A stretch of DNA of 49,445 nucleotides from Spirogloea muscicola (GCA_009602725.1 WELB01000073.1:400782-450226); one strand, 5' to 3'; positions 20,848 through 33,399 are shown, counted from the first letter of the stretch. Program-made: numbers and translations. Notes: generated from the sequence alone by a model not told the origin.

Positions 20848-22201
20848 CTAACTCTTGGGGATGTTCTTGCCAACAATCTTGGCAGGTGTTATCCGCAGGA
20901 GATTCCCGGCCTTGCCTGGAACTGCACCTCGGACAAGCATTGTATGCAGCTCCTCGTCAATCTTGATGACCTCCAGTTTCCGAACCTTTGTTCGAGTCCC
21001 TCCCAACCTGGAAATGTATCAGCATTGCTCAAGCTTACTTCCCAGCTGCTAGATACAAGACGAGGTAATCCATGAATACAACATTTGTGTTGTGCCGGAT
21101 CATCTTGGATAAGATCCTGCAATCATACCTGCCAGGCATCTTCTTTCCCGGGTAAACACGACCAGGTGTAGTGCCTGGTCCAATCGATCCGAGCTGCCGA
21201 TGACTCTTCGACCCGTGAGTCATGGGCCCCCGCGCAAAATTGTGCCTCTTGATGCCACCTGCACCAACAGTCCCATGATAATCAGGAGAAGAATCTGCCA
21301 GGTTATGTCACAGACAAGGCATCCCCTAGTCTCTGTGGAACTTGAGGCACTTACTACTCGCAGATTACAAATGCGGGGCTGGAGGGTGGCCAAGCCAGCT
21401 CGGTGCCCAGTTTTTGAGCATGTGTACATGACGACCAATCTCATATCGATGACTCAATGACATACCCGCAAAACCATGCCCAATGGACTTGCCGACAACA
21501 TCGACCAGGTCACCCTCCTTGAATAGCCCTGAGATGCCAAGCGCCTGAGCCGGCGCGTAGCCCTCCGTGGACACGACGCGAAACTCCTGCAGGTGCCTCA
21601 TGGCGATGGAGCCCGTCTTCTTGAGGTGCCCGAGCTCTGGCTTTGTCAGCTTGCTTTCCCTCAGCCGCTGGTAGCCGACCTATGGAGGCATGCAGGCAAG
21701 TAGCACTGCAATGTCAGCGAGACTCGGGGTCGTGCATGCAGGCCTCGACACTCGTCTTCCTCCATGTTTCGCAGGCGGTCACGAAGGCAGTGCGAGGTAC
21801 TCCGAAAGAGTCGTCGCTTGGGGCTGTGAGGGTCGGACTGGCGGTGTCGAGCGGACCTGCACGGCGCTGTAGCCGTCTGTCTCTGGCGTCTTGACCTGCG
21901 TCACGATGTTGCCCTCGTGGAAGCCGAGGACGGTGACGGGCACGGCCTTGCCGTCTGCGGAGAACCAGGTCATCATGCCGACCTTGGTGCCCATCACGCC
22001 GACGCCGGCCTCCACGGCGCCCATGGTGGCCACGCCGCGCGACGGCCCGCCGCCGCCGGCGCCGCCGGCCGCGCGGCCGTGGCCATGGCCATCGCGGCCG
22101 GGGCGAGGCGCGGCGCGGGGGCGGGACGCGGGGAGGCAGGGGTTAGGGGCGGCCGGGGCGGGAAGCCTGAAGAGCCGGGCCCGTTGGCGATCCAACGACA
22201 A
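20848..22201 (-). CDS. RPL3: Plastid ribosomal protein L3 (uL3c)
   Basis: Four exons on the minus strand: 21857-22201, 21466-21679, 21129-21258 and 20848-21007, with consistent phases, 849 nt in all, ending at TAG (20850-20848). The bacterial/organellar L3 signature is clear: [51 protein letters not shown], then [40 protein letters not shown], and a C-terminal [21 protein letters not shown]3 helps form the peptidyl-transferase centre of the 50S subunit; the plant-like sequence and N-terminal extension point to the chloroplast. The frame is open up to ATG 22201. A more transit-like start, [18 protein letters not shown] at about 22095, lies in another frame, so either the start at 22201 is real or a small indel sits in the GC-rich leader. 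Confidence 0.95.
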
Positions 22202-22392
22202 GACGGCGCCTTCTCGCCTTCTGGCGCGACGGCGCCCCCCTCGCTTGGCTTAAACCCCCTCCACTAAGCCCGCTAAAACCCGCCGCCCCGCCCTCCGCGA
22301 GCGGCGGCGAGCTCCGCGCCGGCGTTCGCGGCGGCCACTCCGCCGCCGCGGGCTCCGGCGGCTGTGGGACCTCCGCCGCGGGGGCGCGGCGC
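22202..22392. promoter_or_regulatory. Shared divergent promoter region of RPL3 and the Alr4036-type gene
   Basis: About 190 bp of CpG-rich sequence separates the L3 start (minus) from the start of the flavin-fold gene (plus). Both genes must start from here, so a bidirectional promoter is likely. I see no TATA box. Confidence 0.5.
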
Positions 22393-24362
22393 ATGAGACG
22401 GGCGGCAGTCATGGCTGCCGCCGCGGCTGTCGCTGTCGCGCCCTGGCAGGCGCTGCTGAACGAGGCGATGGAGGCCAACAGCGCCGTCAAGCACTCCAAG
22501 TACTCCCAGCTGGTAACGTGCTGCCCCACCCGGCGCTGCCCGGTCCAGACCCACAGCCAGCTGCCCTCCCTCTTGTAATCCACGAGCCAACGAGGCTAAT
22601 TAACGTTATTGAGGTACTCGTAAGAAGTCATGCCTGCTCATTGCAGTCTGGTGCAGTCTCTGTGAAGCGGGTGCCTGATCCGTCGCCTGCAATCTCAACA
22701 GGCCACCGTGAGACCTGATGGCAAGCCTGCCAACAGGACCGTCGTCTTCAGGTTGCTCCATATCATGCTCCTCTCTTGCGTCACGTGGAAATCCCGGTGG
22801 CCATATGAAAGTCAACCGACTCGCTGCACCTCGATATGCTGCATTCCACCTTTTCAGAGCAGCATCGAGTAGAGACAGCTTGCATGAGCCTGATACACGC
22901 AACCAAGGCTAGCAGTGTCCTACCAGCCTCCAGCTCAACCCAGCGCTCCATGCTGCAACTGCAGAGGCTATGCGGATGGAAGCGAGAGACTACAGTTTAC
23001 AGTGGACATCCGCAGTCAGAAGGTACTCTCAAGCAGCAACGAAGCGGGGATGGATGGACAAATGAGTGACTAGCAGCAAGTTTCTCTGGTCACCCTTCGC
23101 TGAATATGAGCTGCTTGAGAGCTGTCTGCACAACTCTGGAGTGCAGAAGCTGGTGATGCGCCACATCCTCGTATTTGTTCGCTTGGTCAAGTGGAGCTAT
23201 CTCTGTCAGGCAGTAGCATGTAGCGAGTTGCTGAAAGCAGAAGTACTGCAGTCACAGCAAAGTACGCTCTGTTTGCCTGAGCGGTGCAGGTTGAGGAAAT
23301 CCAGGAGAATTGCTGGGGCGAGGTTTGCCACCAATCTTTTCCTCCCGACAAGAGCGTGCTCTCTTAGGCAGAAAGGGGCACTGGCATTCAAGCAGACTAT
23401 TAACGAGATTGTGCCCTATTTGCAGTTTGTTCATAGCAGTTCATGAGTGTTAAAGATCAAGTCCAGGACTGTATCGCTTGACATCCCCACCATGTGACAC
23501 TGACACATGCAAATATTCACTTTCAAAAAGAAAGGGTCATGGGACAAAGTGATGTACGACCCTTTGCAGGGCAGTGCGGGCTGCAACGAAGGTTCTAGAC
23601 GGGCTGACTTGATTACAAGTGGTTGCTTTCGTCTCAGCTATGTTGGTACTTCACTGAATCATGGGAGCAATTCCGATTGCTAGGACAACTGGAGGTTATT
23701 GGCCCGTCTCATCCAGACCCTGCAAAGCTGAACGTGGGCCCCCTAACTTGCAGCAACTCTTGCCTTCCATGCCTCAAGCGGGCTTTTGCAGCAGTAGCGG
23801 CGGCGCAGCTCGCGTGCTGCTCCTCCACTCACCTCGCCTCACGTCATGGCCGCGGAGTGTTGATTGATACATGGATTGGCAGCTGCGTACTGCACATGTC
23901 GACCATATCTGGCTTCCTTCTCTGTGCCTTGTTTATGTATGGCATCTCATGAGGTTGACAAGGACACAGCTTCATTGTGCATACTGCAGTTGAGGGAGCA
24001 GGCTTGGAAGGAAAGCTCCTCCAAATCCTTAGCTCAATTTGCAGGACCTCAACCGAAAGATCCAAGAGCTGGCGATGATGCTTTTGTGAAGGAGATTGAT
24101 TCGAGTACCGATCCTTTAGACACCTTTGGATTGCTGATGCTTCAACCAACTCAAGTAAGTACATTGTCCTGCTTCTGTGGCTTTCTGTGAGATCGCACTT
24201 GCACGCGCGTGGCCTGGACCCTTGGCGATTTAGCTGCGTCTTAATGTCAAATTCCTGGGCCCTTGGCAGGTTGACTACCTACACTTGAAAAAAATCCAAA
24301 GACGCCTATTCCAAAAGGCGGGCATTGATGGTCAGTGGAGTCAACAAGATGTAAATCCATGA
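22393..24362 (+). CDS. Alr4036-type pyridoxamine 5'-phosphate oxidase-like FMN protein
   Basis: Seven exons: 22393-22512, 22702-22751, 22965-23022, 23290-23322, 23638-23733, 23990-24154 and 24270-24362. All phases agree, giving 204 residues and stop TGA at 24360. The order of motifs is that of the Alr4036 branch of the PPOX family: PWQALLNEAMEANSAVKHSKY, then QLATVRPDGKPANRTVVFRG, RLQFTVDIRSQK, ENCWGELCWYFTESWEQFRL, GPSHPDP, and the C-terminal VDYLHL...RR-F and W-QQDVNP. The split barrel binds FMN; a role in vitamin B6 salvage is the usual annotation, but substrates of this branch are poorly established. A second ATG at 22411 is an alternative start. There is little N-terminal extension, so targeting is unclear. 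Confidence 0.9.
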
Positions 24363-27300
24363 TGCAGTCTGGGTTTGATCCCCATGCTGTACAACAGGTT
24401 ATGACAGAGCATGATGCACAACGGTCCAAAACACTCAACTTGTACGGCACCTTCTTCTCCAAGTACTCAGCTGGGAGGTGATACAATCAGTGTATGACCA
24501 TCTCAAAGTCAATCAGCTGGAACATTACACATTGTTGCAACACCATGCACTACGAATGCCCCATCTTCTTAGCGGATATATCAACAAATTCAATTCGAAT
24601 TCTTATAATAACCTGGCTATCAGCTAAAGTTGAGCACTTGTGTGATGTTCCCTGTCATGGTCTCAATAGGACAATCAGTATGGCTAAACTACCGGTCGCA
24701 AGCAAGGTAGCAATGTCTCATTCTCCGTCACATATTCTTGGTTTATTTGACTAACTAATCGTCTTGCATCCCACCTCGAAGGACAGGCTTGTACACCTGC
24801 AAAAGGTTGTCTTCACTGAGAAGTGGGCTGGATTCATGACATTCTGGATGCAAGTGTAGCAGTGCGAGGTGCTTACAATCACACGCAAAGCCAACAGGCA
24901 TGGCTTTTGACTGGCCAGAGTTGAAGCAGGACATCATAACAAGGATACACTAGCACACGAAGACATTACCTGCCCTGACCGTGCAGGTAGTTTGACATTC
25001 ACAATATGAGGTCTGTCGGCCGCTCTGCACATTGTTGATCCAGTTCAAAGAGTTTCAGGTCAACAATCTCCAGTCAGCTGGAACAAGTGAATATTGCTTA
25101 CTGCCACTTGCAGCAAGCCTAAAGAGCACAATCCTGCTATGTACTGCTCAACGGTCAGAATGATGCAGAAAATTTTCGTTCACACAGATCCAAGATCAGT
25201 GCAGGATTGCTTAATCAATATGTGGCAACAGTACCTGGTCAATTGAGTCGCTACAGGACCTTGTGCAGTAAGTCTTCCGAGGCCTCCATAGACTGGTGAG
25301 TCCGTGTCCAAAATCAACTGGACATAGCATGTAAAGTACATAGTGTAGGCTTTGTCAATGTCCTCCGGAGGGCAAAAGCATAGGTCAGTAACAACCATGT
25401 TCGGAAACTTCCACCTGGCAGACCCAATACACCTGAACTTAGACAGCTGAAGGCAGCTCCAACATGTTTTCATATTAGACCTGCATGGTGGAGAGTCAAG
25501 TGGATGTACCTTATACAACCCTCCCTTCGCAATCCTTATGCGATACTCCTCATATGATTGAGAGGGATGGAAATTGAAGACAAAGAGCATCTTCCCGCTC
25601 ATGTAAGCAATAACCTGATTGGTAAGAGGCTGTTAGCTATGCACGGGAAGGACGTGCACGGACAAGTCACAGAGAGTCCAAATGCTTCTGCAACACTAAG
25701 CATCTGCCAGGGTCAAACCTGCAGTCACCTTGAACTCATCATTGATGTGGCATATCTCAGGCATACTCCCTGTTAGTAGACCATTTTCCTCCTCGCAGAG
25801 CATCAAAGCCTGCCAGTACGCAGATAATCAAGATGTCATACTAGAATGACTAATTAAATTAGGCGAGCACAGATTGCAGGCACAAATTGCACAACATGCA
25901 AATGATTTACACATACTGAATGATTGAGCAAGCCCACCTTGTCAAAGAGAGACAACCTCTTGTACGGCTTGCTCGGGAAGTCTAGCAATGACCATTGGCG
26001 ACAAGCAAGTCTGTATGAGTATCTGTTTCCAGATGTAGGAAACTCCACCCTCTGGCAAGCAATCAACCGCCACATGTGAAATTCAGTTCATGCAGCCAGC
26101 CGCCTTCATTTCCTCCCAAGAGCTTCTCACACTTGCTAACCACTACGTGTGCTTTTCGGCTCATGGGACCTGATTGCTTCTTGTGAGACTGAAGATAAAA
26201 GCATGCCTAGTGATGGCAATTCATAGTGGATCTTAAGCTGGTGTTTAATCATGTGCTAGGCTTGCGGCCTTTGCTGAGATTGACAAGTACCTCTGGGTGC
26301 CCAAATTCGTTGCCCATAAAATTGAGATACGCATCGCCTCCCAGGCTTAATGTGATCATGCGAATAATCTGCACGTCCTACTTAGGATAAATTACTGCCA
26401 AATAGCTTGTCAAACTGCCTGCTTGCAAGCACGTGGGTCTAGAATGAAGAGCAGCAGACAAGCTGACTAGCACTTGTGTGCAGCGATTTAGGTTGGTCAG
26501 CTTGTAACTTTACCTTGTGCACCCCTAGAACCCCTACAAGATAGGTAGGCAAATCACTATTGGAGCCAAACTCAGGTTCCTGGCTCATGAGAAGCTGAAT
26601 GATTGGTGATTGACCATTGATAGACTGCAATACATGCTCACACTGTCAGAAACTTGAATGCTTCACACGTTGACTCAACTGTGAGGAATGGCGATGCTTT
26701 ATTCAGGGGAGCTTTACCACAGAGTTGGATCTATCTGATTTATGCTAGTTACCAGATGAAAACTACAAGATGTAATATGCTGATTAGCAACATCATTGTT
26801 GTGTGATACTGCATAAGGCCATAAACCAGGGCTCACTTACAGAGCAGCAGTACATGCAAATGCACAGCTAGTCAAGTGGTGATTTGACGCTGCAATACCT
26901 GAGAGAAATCTTCTGCACTTGCAAGAATGTTATTAGTCCCTCTCCTTGCAACCAATGCCTCTACAATCTGGAGAGACAAGGGAATGATGCAAATGAGAGG
27001 TTCAATTTAGAGGTGTCAAAGAGCAGCTGTTATGGGCATGGTACTAAGGACCGGCATGACAACTTGTCAGAGGGAGGAAAGCACATCCAGACTATGTGCA
27101 CAACAATTTGACTATGCAACAATGTGTCCCAACATGTCAGCAAGAAGAACGTAACAAGCAAAGGGCAACAAGCAGAACATGGCTTGAATGTTTGCCACGC
27201 ACTTCCTGCATGCTCCAATCGATGATAGAAACAGAAGAGATGAGCTGCGCCCAGAAGCTGCTTGGCGAAGACACAAAATCAAAGCCCAGGCCTCCTTGGG

Positions 27301-30300
27301 AAACTGGCTCACACACGCCTGGATAAAAAGTGCTCTGTCCCAGTCCCAAGCGTGCATATGAGTACATAGAAATAGTGCCTAGGAGTACATAGGAAAGTGT
27401 CCAGTGTGTGTGTGCCACACGAGCTGACTATCAAAGTGATCGACAAGCGAATCTGTCTAGAAGGAAGCACCAATGGCATTCTTGTTGAAGGGTGGACTCA
27501 CATCATCTGCAATTGTAACAATGTCAGGGCGGAGGCTGTGTAGCATCTCATTGGCCAATATCAGGTAATTGATTGCGTTATTGTCTACAGCATTGTCAAA
27601 ATATCTGCAAGAAATGCGCAAGAATCGTTAACATGGCAGCACCATGTGTACTAGGAATGTGTGGAAACATCTTGAGAATCTCAGCATAGCACAGTCCCTG
27701 AAGACTTCTTGCAATCTTAGTTGCTCTTAGAAATGAGCTGCCTGGAAGACAAGTGCAGTTCTCATGCTTTGAAGATGTATGTGTGCACACCCGGCCACTC
27801 CAGATGGAGAGCTCATAGTCCCGTTGTGCGAGTATATCATGGATGGAAGAGATCCGAAGCGAAAGCCATCGATTCGGTACTCCTCAACCCACCTGAAAGA
27901 ACCAGACTAGTCAAGTGAGCCTCCCTTATGTGTGCAATAAGCTCTGATGCGTCAGGCACGTGCTGCTCAATCTTATACCAAAACCAATCTCAATATGATG
28001 TGTTCAACAAGTATGTATTTGTACAATTTCCCGACATACAGCAATCATAATCAAATTCAATCCAAAGACTCACCATGAAAGATTTGAGATGAGGAACCTC
28101 AAGACCGTGTAGTCAGCAAAGTTGAATATTCGGGTGCCTGTATTTCTATGGAAGCCCCGTTTACCTGAAGCAGTCATGGCAAGGCAGGAACATATCTAAA
28201 CAGAATGATGGTACCAGAATGATATACAGAAATCATCTGCATCTCAAAGTTATGTGAGGCTCCAAATCATTACATCACTAGTGTTTGCCTCTCCATACAG
28301 GCTACCTCTGTGCTAGACAATGACCTCAGGAGACGTACTTTTATCAGGACTGCGAGAAGCTGGACCATCAACTGATTTCTAAGCAACCATACGTGCTATG
28401 GTTGCAGTATGCATGCAGTGTTCTGATCCTGTAAATCTACAACGCAGACTGATGACCCTCTACAAACCAGTCACGCACCTGAGTAGAAGAAAGAATCGGA
28501 CTTGCCATCAAAGAGGGACAAACCATGGCCTTCAGAAGCGGCTGCATAGGAGTGGACTATCTCCAGCATGACTCTCAGTCCAAGGCCTACATCATTATGT
28601 GGAGGTGCCAAGTTGCTGAAGTAACACATGGATGCAAGAGGCAAGCACAAGCATAAGCACCGGAGGTGAAGGTAGGCTTCACTTAAGCATGCACAAGCAT
28701 GCTCTCAGAAAAACATTCTTACCATGGGCTGTATCAACCAAATCCTTGAAGTCATCCGGAGTCCCAAGCCGACTGCTGACTGCGTAGTAATTGGTCACCT
28801 GTAAACGTGAGGGTCAAGATTTCAACGCAGGGAATGAAGGTGGTGATGACGCACTCATGATAACGATGAAGATGAGGATGATGATGACTCCTCTCTCCGC
28901 TCGTTCACCCTTTCTTACAGACGTCAACCCCATGGCATTAGGAGAGGCATACCATCGGATCACTTGATACTCTGGTCAGCCAACCCATATTACATGTACG
29001 TGGAAATTCCTCTGACACCAAGGGAACACACGTCCCTCATATGAATGTGGCCATGTGGCCAAGCTACATCACCTTCCGACCCATGGAAGAGTACTCTGCA
29101 TGCTCGGGCACTCCTATGAGCAAGACAGTATTGTATCCCAGACTTTTTATCCTGGGCAGTACCTGTCACATGCAACTCGAAGAACGAACTGTGAAACGAC
29201 AATATGATGGCCACTGAAAATCCGGAGCAAAAACCTAGCCTCATCTTAGACAGGTATCGAGAGCACTGCGTTGGATTATCTAGATTAACAATCCCAGTCT
29301 TAGACAGTAATAGTAGCTGGCAGTACATGGGGAGCAGGGTATGACAGATGTGTGAGAGCCTGTCAGGTGGACAGATTGCATGTCGTGTACCTGGTGCTTG
29401 AAATCTTTGAATGTGGCTACCTTGGGGTCTTCTCCACTGATGCCAACATGGCATTCATAGATGCGGCTAGCTCTCGGCTTTGGAGGGCTGGGGTGAGACC
29501 ACCTATGCCGTCCCCTTGGTGAAGGAAACCACAGTTCAGCGTGCCAATTGCCACTTCCGTCATTATCTAACAAGACAAGGCCAAACAATCCACGACTCAG
29601 TAGCTCTTACGTCAGATACAAAGGGGTATCTGGGTGTATTCCTAATTACTCTGCCTGTAAGAGCACATTGGCATTCTTGGCAGCGAAGGAGGACGAACCT
29701 CCTCCTTTTCCACTGGCAGTGAGCGAATGCTAACATGATGTCAGTAGCCTGCACTCAACTGCCCAAGTAGGTCGGCAACCAAAGAGATCCAGTGCCGTGC
29801 AAGTCTATCTGATATGACGCTCTTCAGGGGTCCCGAGAAGGGGAGAGAGTACTGATGTTGTTACCAGGCCGGACATAGGTCGCGCAGGATGGAACTCGCT
29901 CAAGAGTCCCCTCGGCTGTCTTGATGCTGACGCGAAATTTGTCTTGGTGGTCTATAAGAGGCCTGTACTTCTGAGTCCAGGCAAGCCTACCTCTTCGTTC
30001 TTGCAGCCAATACGGCCATGGCGGCTTCTTTCTCAGAACCTTGGCTTTCCAAGCTGGGTCATCCACAAAGCCTTTCCTCTGCTTTGCGTCATCACCATCG
30101 TCAGGCTCCATGACGATGGGTGGCAATCTGCCAACTGGTCTGTCGTGGCCTTCAGCCTCACCAGAGCCACTGGAGGAAGGAACATCTGAAGAGAGCCTCT
30201 TGGACCTTAGCACCCTTTCCCAGGTCTGTTCATCGGTATCGTCATCAAGGTCCCCATCGTCGGCTGACGGAACATAATCAAACTCCTCTCCTTCCCACGA

Positions 30301-32201
30301 CCGAAGAAACGTGTCCTCTCCAGGCTCCCAATAGTCCTCCTCCGCCTGCTCTCAAGGACCACCACCTTTACTTCCAGATAGCAAGCTGCGGCGACGACCT
30401 GCCGTGATCCTCGCCCAGTAGCGGCCATGTAAGATTCCTTACAAGACAAACTCCCTAATTAGTGGGTTCAGGGTTGATGGTGATCAGTATCAAGTTTGCA
30501 AACAAACAACTGATGTGGATGTAGTGTACTAACCAGCATACACATTGGATTGTTATCTACACCTGTTCGTATTTAGCGGCAAAGTCCGTGTCATTGTCTC
30601 CTAAGTCCTTGTCCTCGTCATAGCTGTACTCCTGGTAATCACTGTCCTCTGCTTGACCCTCTCGTAGCTCATCTTCTATGAAAATGCGACATATGCCAAA
30701 GTCGTCTTTTCCGCGATACCCCCAAGGCGTAACATTCGCTTTCGTGTCCCAGATGTTGAAGTCACCTATCAGAGAGCAGGAGCTTGCACCTGCATACTGC
30801 GTGACATCAGAATGGCAGGCAGGCGTATAAAACCAACAGGTCCGTAGATGCATCTCCTACATCCTGATAGCTGAACCCTGAACCCCGGAGCAAAAGCAAG
30901 ACAACTTCAAGTAGCAACTGAAGAGTACTGCTCGAAAGCGGAACTCTTAAGCTTGGGCAACGAAGGCTGCGTGCAAAGCCTTGTCCCCAATGGCTGATGT
31001 CTACAGTGACCAGGAGGAGTCTGCGCCAAATGCTAGCCGTTTCCTTCAACAGTAGCTAACCTGAAGAGGAGCATGTGCTTCAGAAGCTTGCGGCACTTGA
31101 CCACATCTCAGAAGACCCTGCCTGCATGTCAAGACTGTGCTAAGAGCTTGGCCTCTTGCCTGGGGCCCATTCAAAGAACTCCAGACCGTGGCGGGGGTGC
31201 CTGTGAAGGCCTAGAACCTTGTACCTGAGCACGCCAAGGCGATAGCAACTGCTTCTGACTTCACAGTAGCTTCAAAGGCACACGCATCCGTAAGCGTGAT
31301 AATAACAGCTGGACCCAGCCCTCTTCAAGGCAGAAAGTAGAAGTTGCTCTTGGCATTGCCGAAGAATACTTCTTAGCAGTATCTATCAACACCATGAATT
31401 GCAGCGCAGGCTCTCCAGATAAGCTGGTTATCTTCTGTTACTGCGACTGTGTAGGCATGCTCCGTCAACTGAAAGACTGCCATCTTTGGTGACATGTTCC
31501 AAATGTAAGTCTGTAAGCGGTGGAGGCTTCGGTGAGCAACCACGCACGCAGTAGCAAAGTCCAGCAAACTGTAGTCAACGGTCTGGATGGTCTCCCGCAG
31601 GTCCTTGAGGGCCTTGTACCTGCGCAGCTGACAGCTTCGTAGCAATAAGCTTCACAGAACCGTGTGAAGGACCTGGATGCCCAGTAGCGGAGGCTGCTGG
31701 GCGCACGACTTGTTAACACTAGGTGCGGTCTGATCAGCAAGCGCAAGGTCTCTGCCAAATGTCATTCAGCAGCTCGTCTACTGCTTCCTATATCTTAAAC
31801 CTTAACCCTAAACCCCCAAACCCTGAATCCTACACCCTAACCCTAAACCCCAGCTTCTTGCTCCTCATCAGTCATGACGCCCACCTTTCTCGGAGGTTCT
31901 GAGCAAAGGGCTTCAGCGCAGGGTTGGTCCTTGTGATGCCGATCGGGTCGATCTTCTCTTGCAGCTTCCTCGCCTTGCCGGCTGCCCTGCCAGCTGCGGC
32001 ATCTGCGTCTCCTTCGGCCCTCGGCGGCCCTGGCGCAGGCTTGCAGCCGCTGTCCGCTTGTAGACGACGTCGCCAGACTCCGAGGAGCTCGTTGGGCCTC
32101 GAGCGGCAGGCAGCGGCCACAGCGGGCAGGCGGCAAGCGGGTCGGTTCTCCGACAGGGAGGCAGCTGCGGCAGCCGCCGCCGCCGCCGTCGCCGCCGCCA
32201 T
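24247..32201 (-). CDS. Starch branching enzyme-like protein, BE3 (EMB2729) type, catalytic residues lost
   Basis: Minus-strand exons: 31885-32201, 31393-31619, 30563-30789, 29865-30348, 29391-29566, 29073-29162, 28723-28798, 28479-28586, 28074-28164, 27791-27892, 27502-27604, 27203-27334, 26899-26967, 26514-26624, 26291-26368, 25938-26051, 25729-25809, 25510-25614, 25260-25317, then a last exon from 24470. Phases agree throughout; about 917 codons precede the last exon. Order: Ala-rich transit peptide, [17 protein letters not shown] helix, CBM48 ([12 protein letters not shown]), an acidic insert in exon 4, [15 protein letters not shown], the GH13 barrel, [16 protein letters not shown]-terminal beta domain. 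It matches plant BE3, not BE1/BE2. Against active enzymes the nucleophile Asp is Gly ([11 protein letters not shown]), the acid Glu is Asp (TIADD) and the His-Asp pair is Phe-Ser (SAEDFSQ). A non-catalytic plastid role is inferred. The frame of the last exon stays open to a stop at 24249, but a further splice is possible. Confidence 0.88.
31799..31855 (-). repeat. Interstitial telomere-like tract in intron 1 of the BE3-type gene
   Basis: About 57 bp of imperfect CCCTAAA-type repeats (CTTAACCCTAAACCCCC, CACCCTAACCCTAAACCCC), matching the plant-type TTTAGGG telomere repeat. It sits 30 bp from the donor of exon 1. Shorter similar tracts occur at about 2353-2383 and 30870-30890. Confidence 0.75.
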
Positions 32202-32299
32202 CTCAGAGTGGGGGCGGTGGCTACCAGCTGCAAGAGCTCGCACATTTGTATATCCGTAGTGCCATCATCAACTGCTTCTCCCGCCAGCGTAGCAGTACC

Positions 32300-32640
32300 A
32301 TCAGGCCGCGCTCGATTGACTAGAGGAAAGAAAAAAAGAGAAGTGGCACCCCCAATGGGGGCAAGGGCTGTGAAAAGCCAGCCCGAAAAAGAATTGACAG
32401 AAGGTTCGAAGGGGCCAAACGATGGAGGGGCTAAAACGGGTTGGTCCCTGAACGATGGCCGTGAAAGGGCAGCCCAACAAGGAAAGATGGACAAGGCTCC
32501 AAGGGGCCGGAAACAAACAAAAGCGAGATCAAATTGAGAGCAGCGGTTGTGAGAGGCCAGTCCCAAGGGAATGGACAAGGTCTGAAAGGGCCGGAAAGCA
32601 CAGAACTGGCCAAGTGCTACAGCAAAAGCCCGAGTAGCCA
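32300..32640 (+). repeat. Hairpin-unit array, four copies
   Basis: Copies at about 32345-32420 (GGGCAAGGGCTGTGAAAAGC...), 32453-32515, 32543-32600 and a partial one before. The first is nearly identical to those at 14395 and 14755. The array lies directly upstream of the BE3-type gene start at 32201. Confidence 0.7.
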
Positions 32641-33270
32641 AGTACAAGCACAAAGGCAATAGGCAAGTACATCTACAGATGGCACATCACTGCTGATAAG
32701 CCGACCCGCTCAGTAACCACGGGTCAGATGGGCCATATCTAGCGACGGTTAGCCAAAAAGAGCCCGAGTCATTGCGATGGCATGCGAAAAGGAGAGTGCG
32801 ACAAGGAGCACCCCCGACAAGACCACTTGTATGCATGCGCTATGGAAATCTATGGCGCTTCGGTAAGCTGGTCCTCCCTCTCCCAGCAATTGGCCCAGCT
32901 AATTGACATATGTCGTTGTAGTCGGGGGGGGGCAGCTTGGGGCATTATGGATTCCGCAGGCGTTAGTTGCACTGTACAAAATGCAGCTTCTGCTCTGTTT
33001 GCTGCACTTCCAAGCTTCGGCTATCCATCAGAGTGCTCTCCGCGCTCTGAGCCAAGCCACTGGCTTCTGTGTCTGGCTCCTCAAGTTGGTCTGTCGGATC
33101 TATGTGCGCTCACTCGTGGGTTTTAATCCCCCTTCAGCCGGCTTGCGCATACTCACCTTAGCATAGGGCTTCCGCTTTGTGTGGCCCCATTCCTTGCACT
33201 GAATTTTCTTTAAACAGTGTATAGCGTTGCTTAGCGTCCAATTCATGCAAGCGCACCGCGCGCCTTCACT
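32640..33270. mobile_element. Retroelement relic with antisense variant tail
   Basis: At 32640-32730 a minus-strand copy of the variant tail (GCCAAGTACAAGCACAAAGGCAA, CCGACCCGCTCAGTAACCACG). From 32780 a sense relic follows: PRQDHLYACAMEIYGA, WSSLSQQLAQLIDI, then a frameshifted stretch ending LSDLCALTRGF with stop at 33124, and the standard tail to about 33260. Confidence 0.6.
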
Positions 33271-33399
33271 CTTTTGAGGAGCGCTGTGCAGTCAGATTGC
33301 GCGCGTCCCTTTTCATCGACAACAGCAGCCGCTAGTCTCCTCAAGAGGGCGTCTATTCTTCTTCTCGAGAGGGAGTGAGCTCTGACTACTCTACCCAAT

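Noticed and set aside
30207-30449. A separate small gene at 30.2-30.45 kb
   Set aside because: The correct frame belongs to exon 4 of the BE3-type gene (29865-30348), whose borders are phase-consistent with exons 3 and 5.
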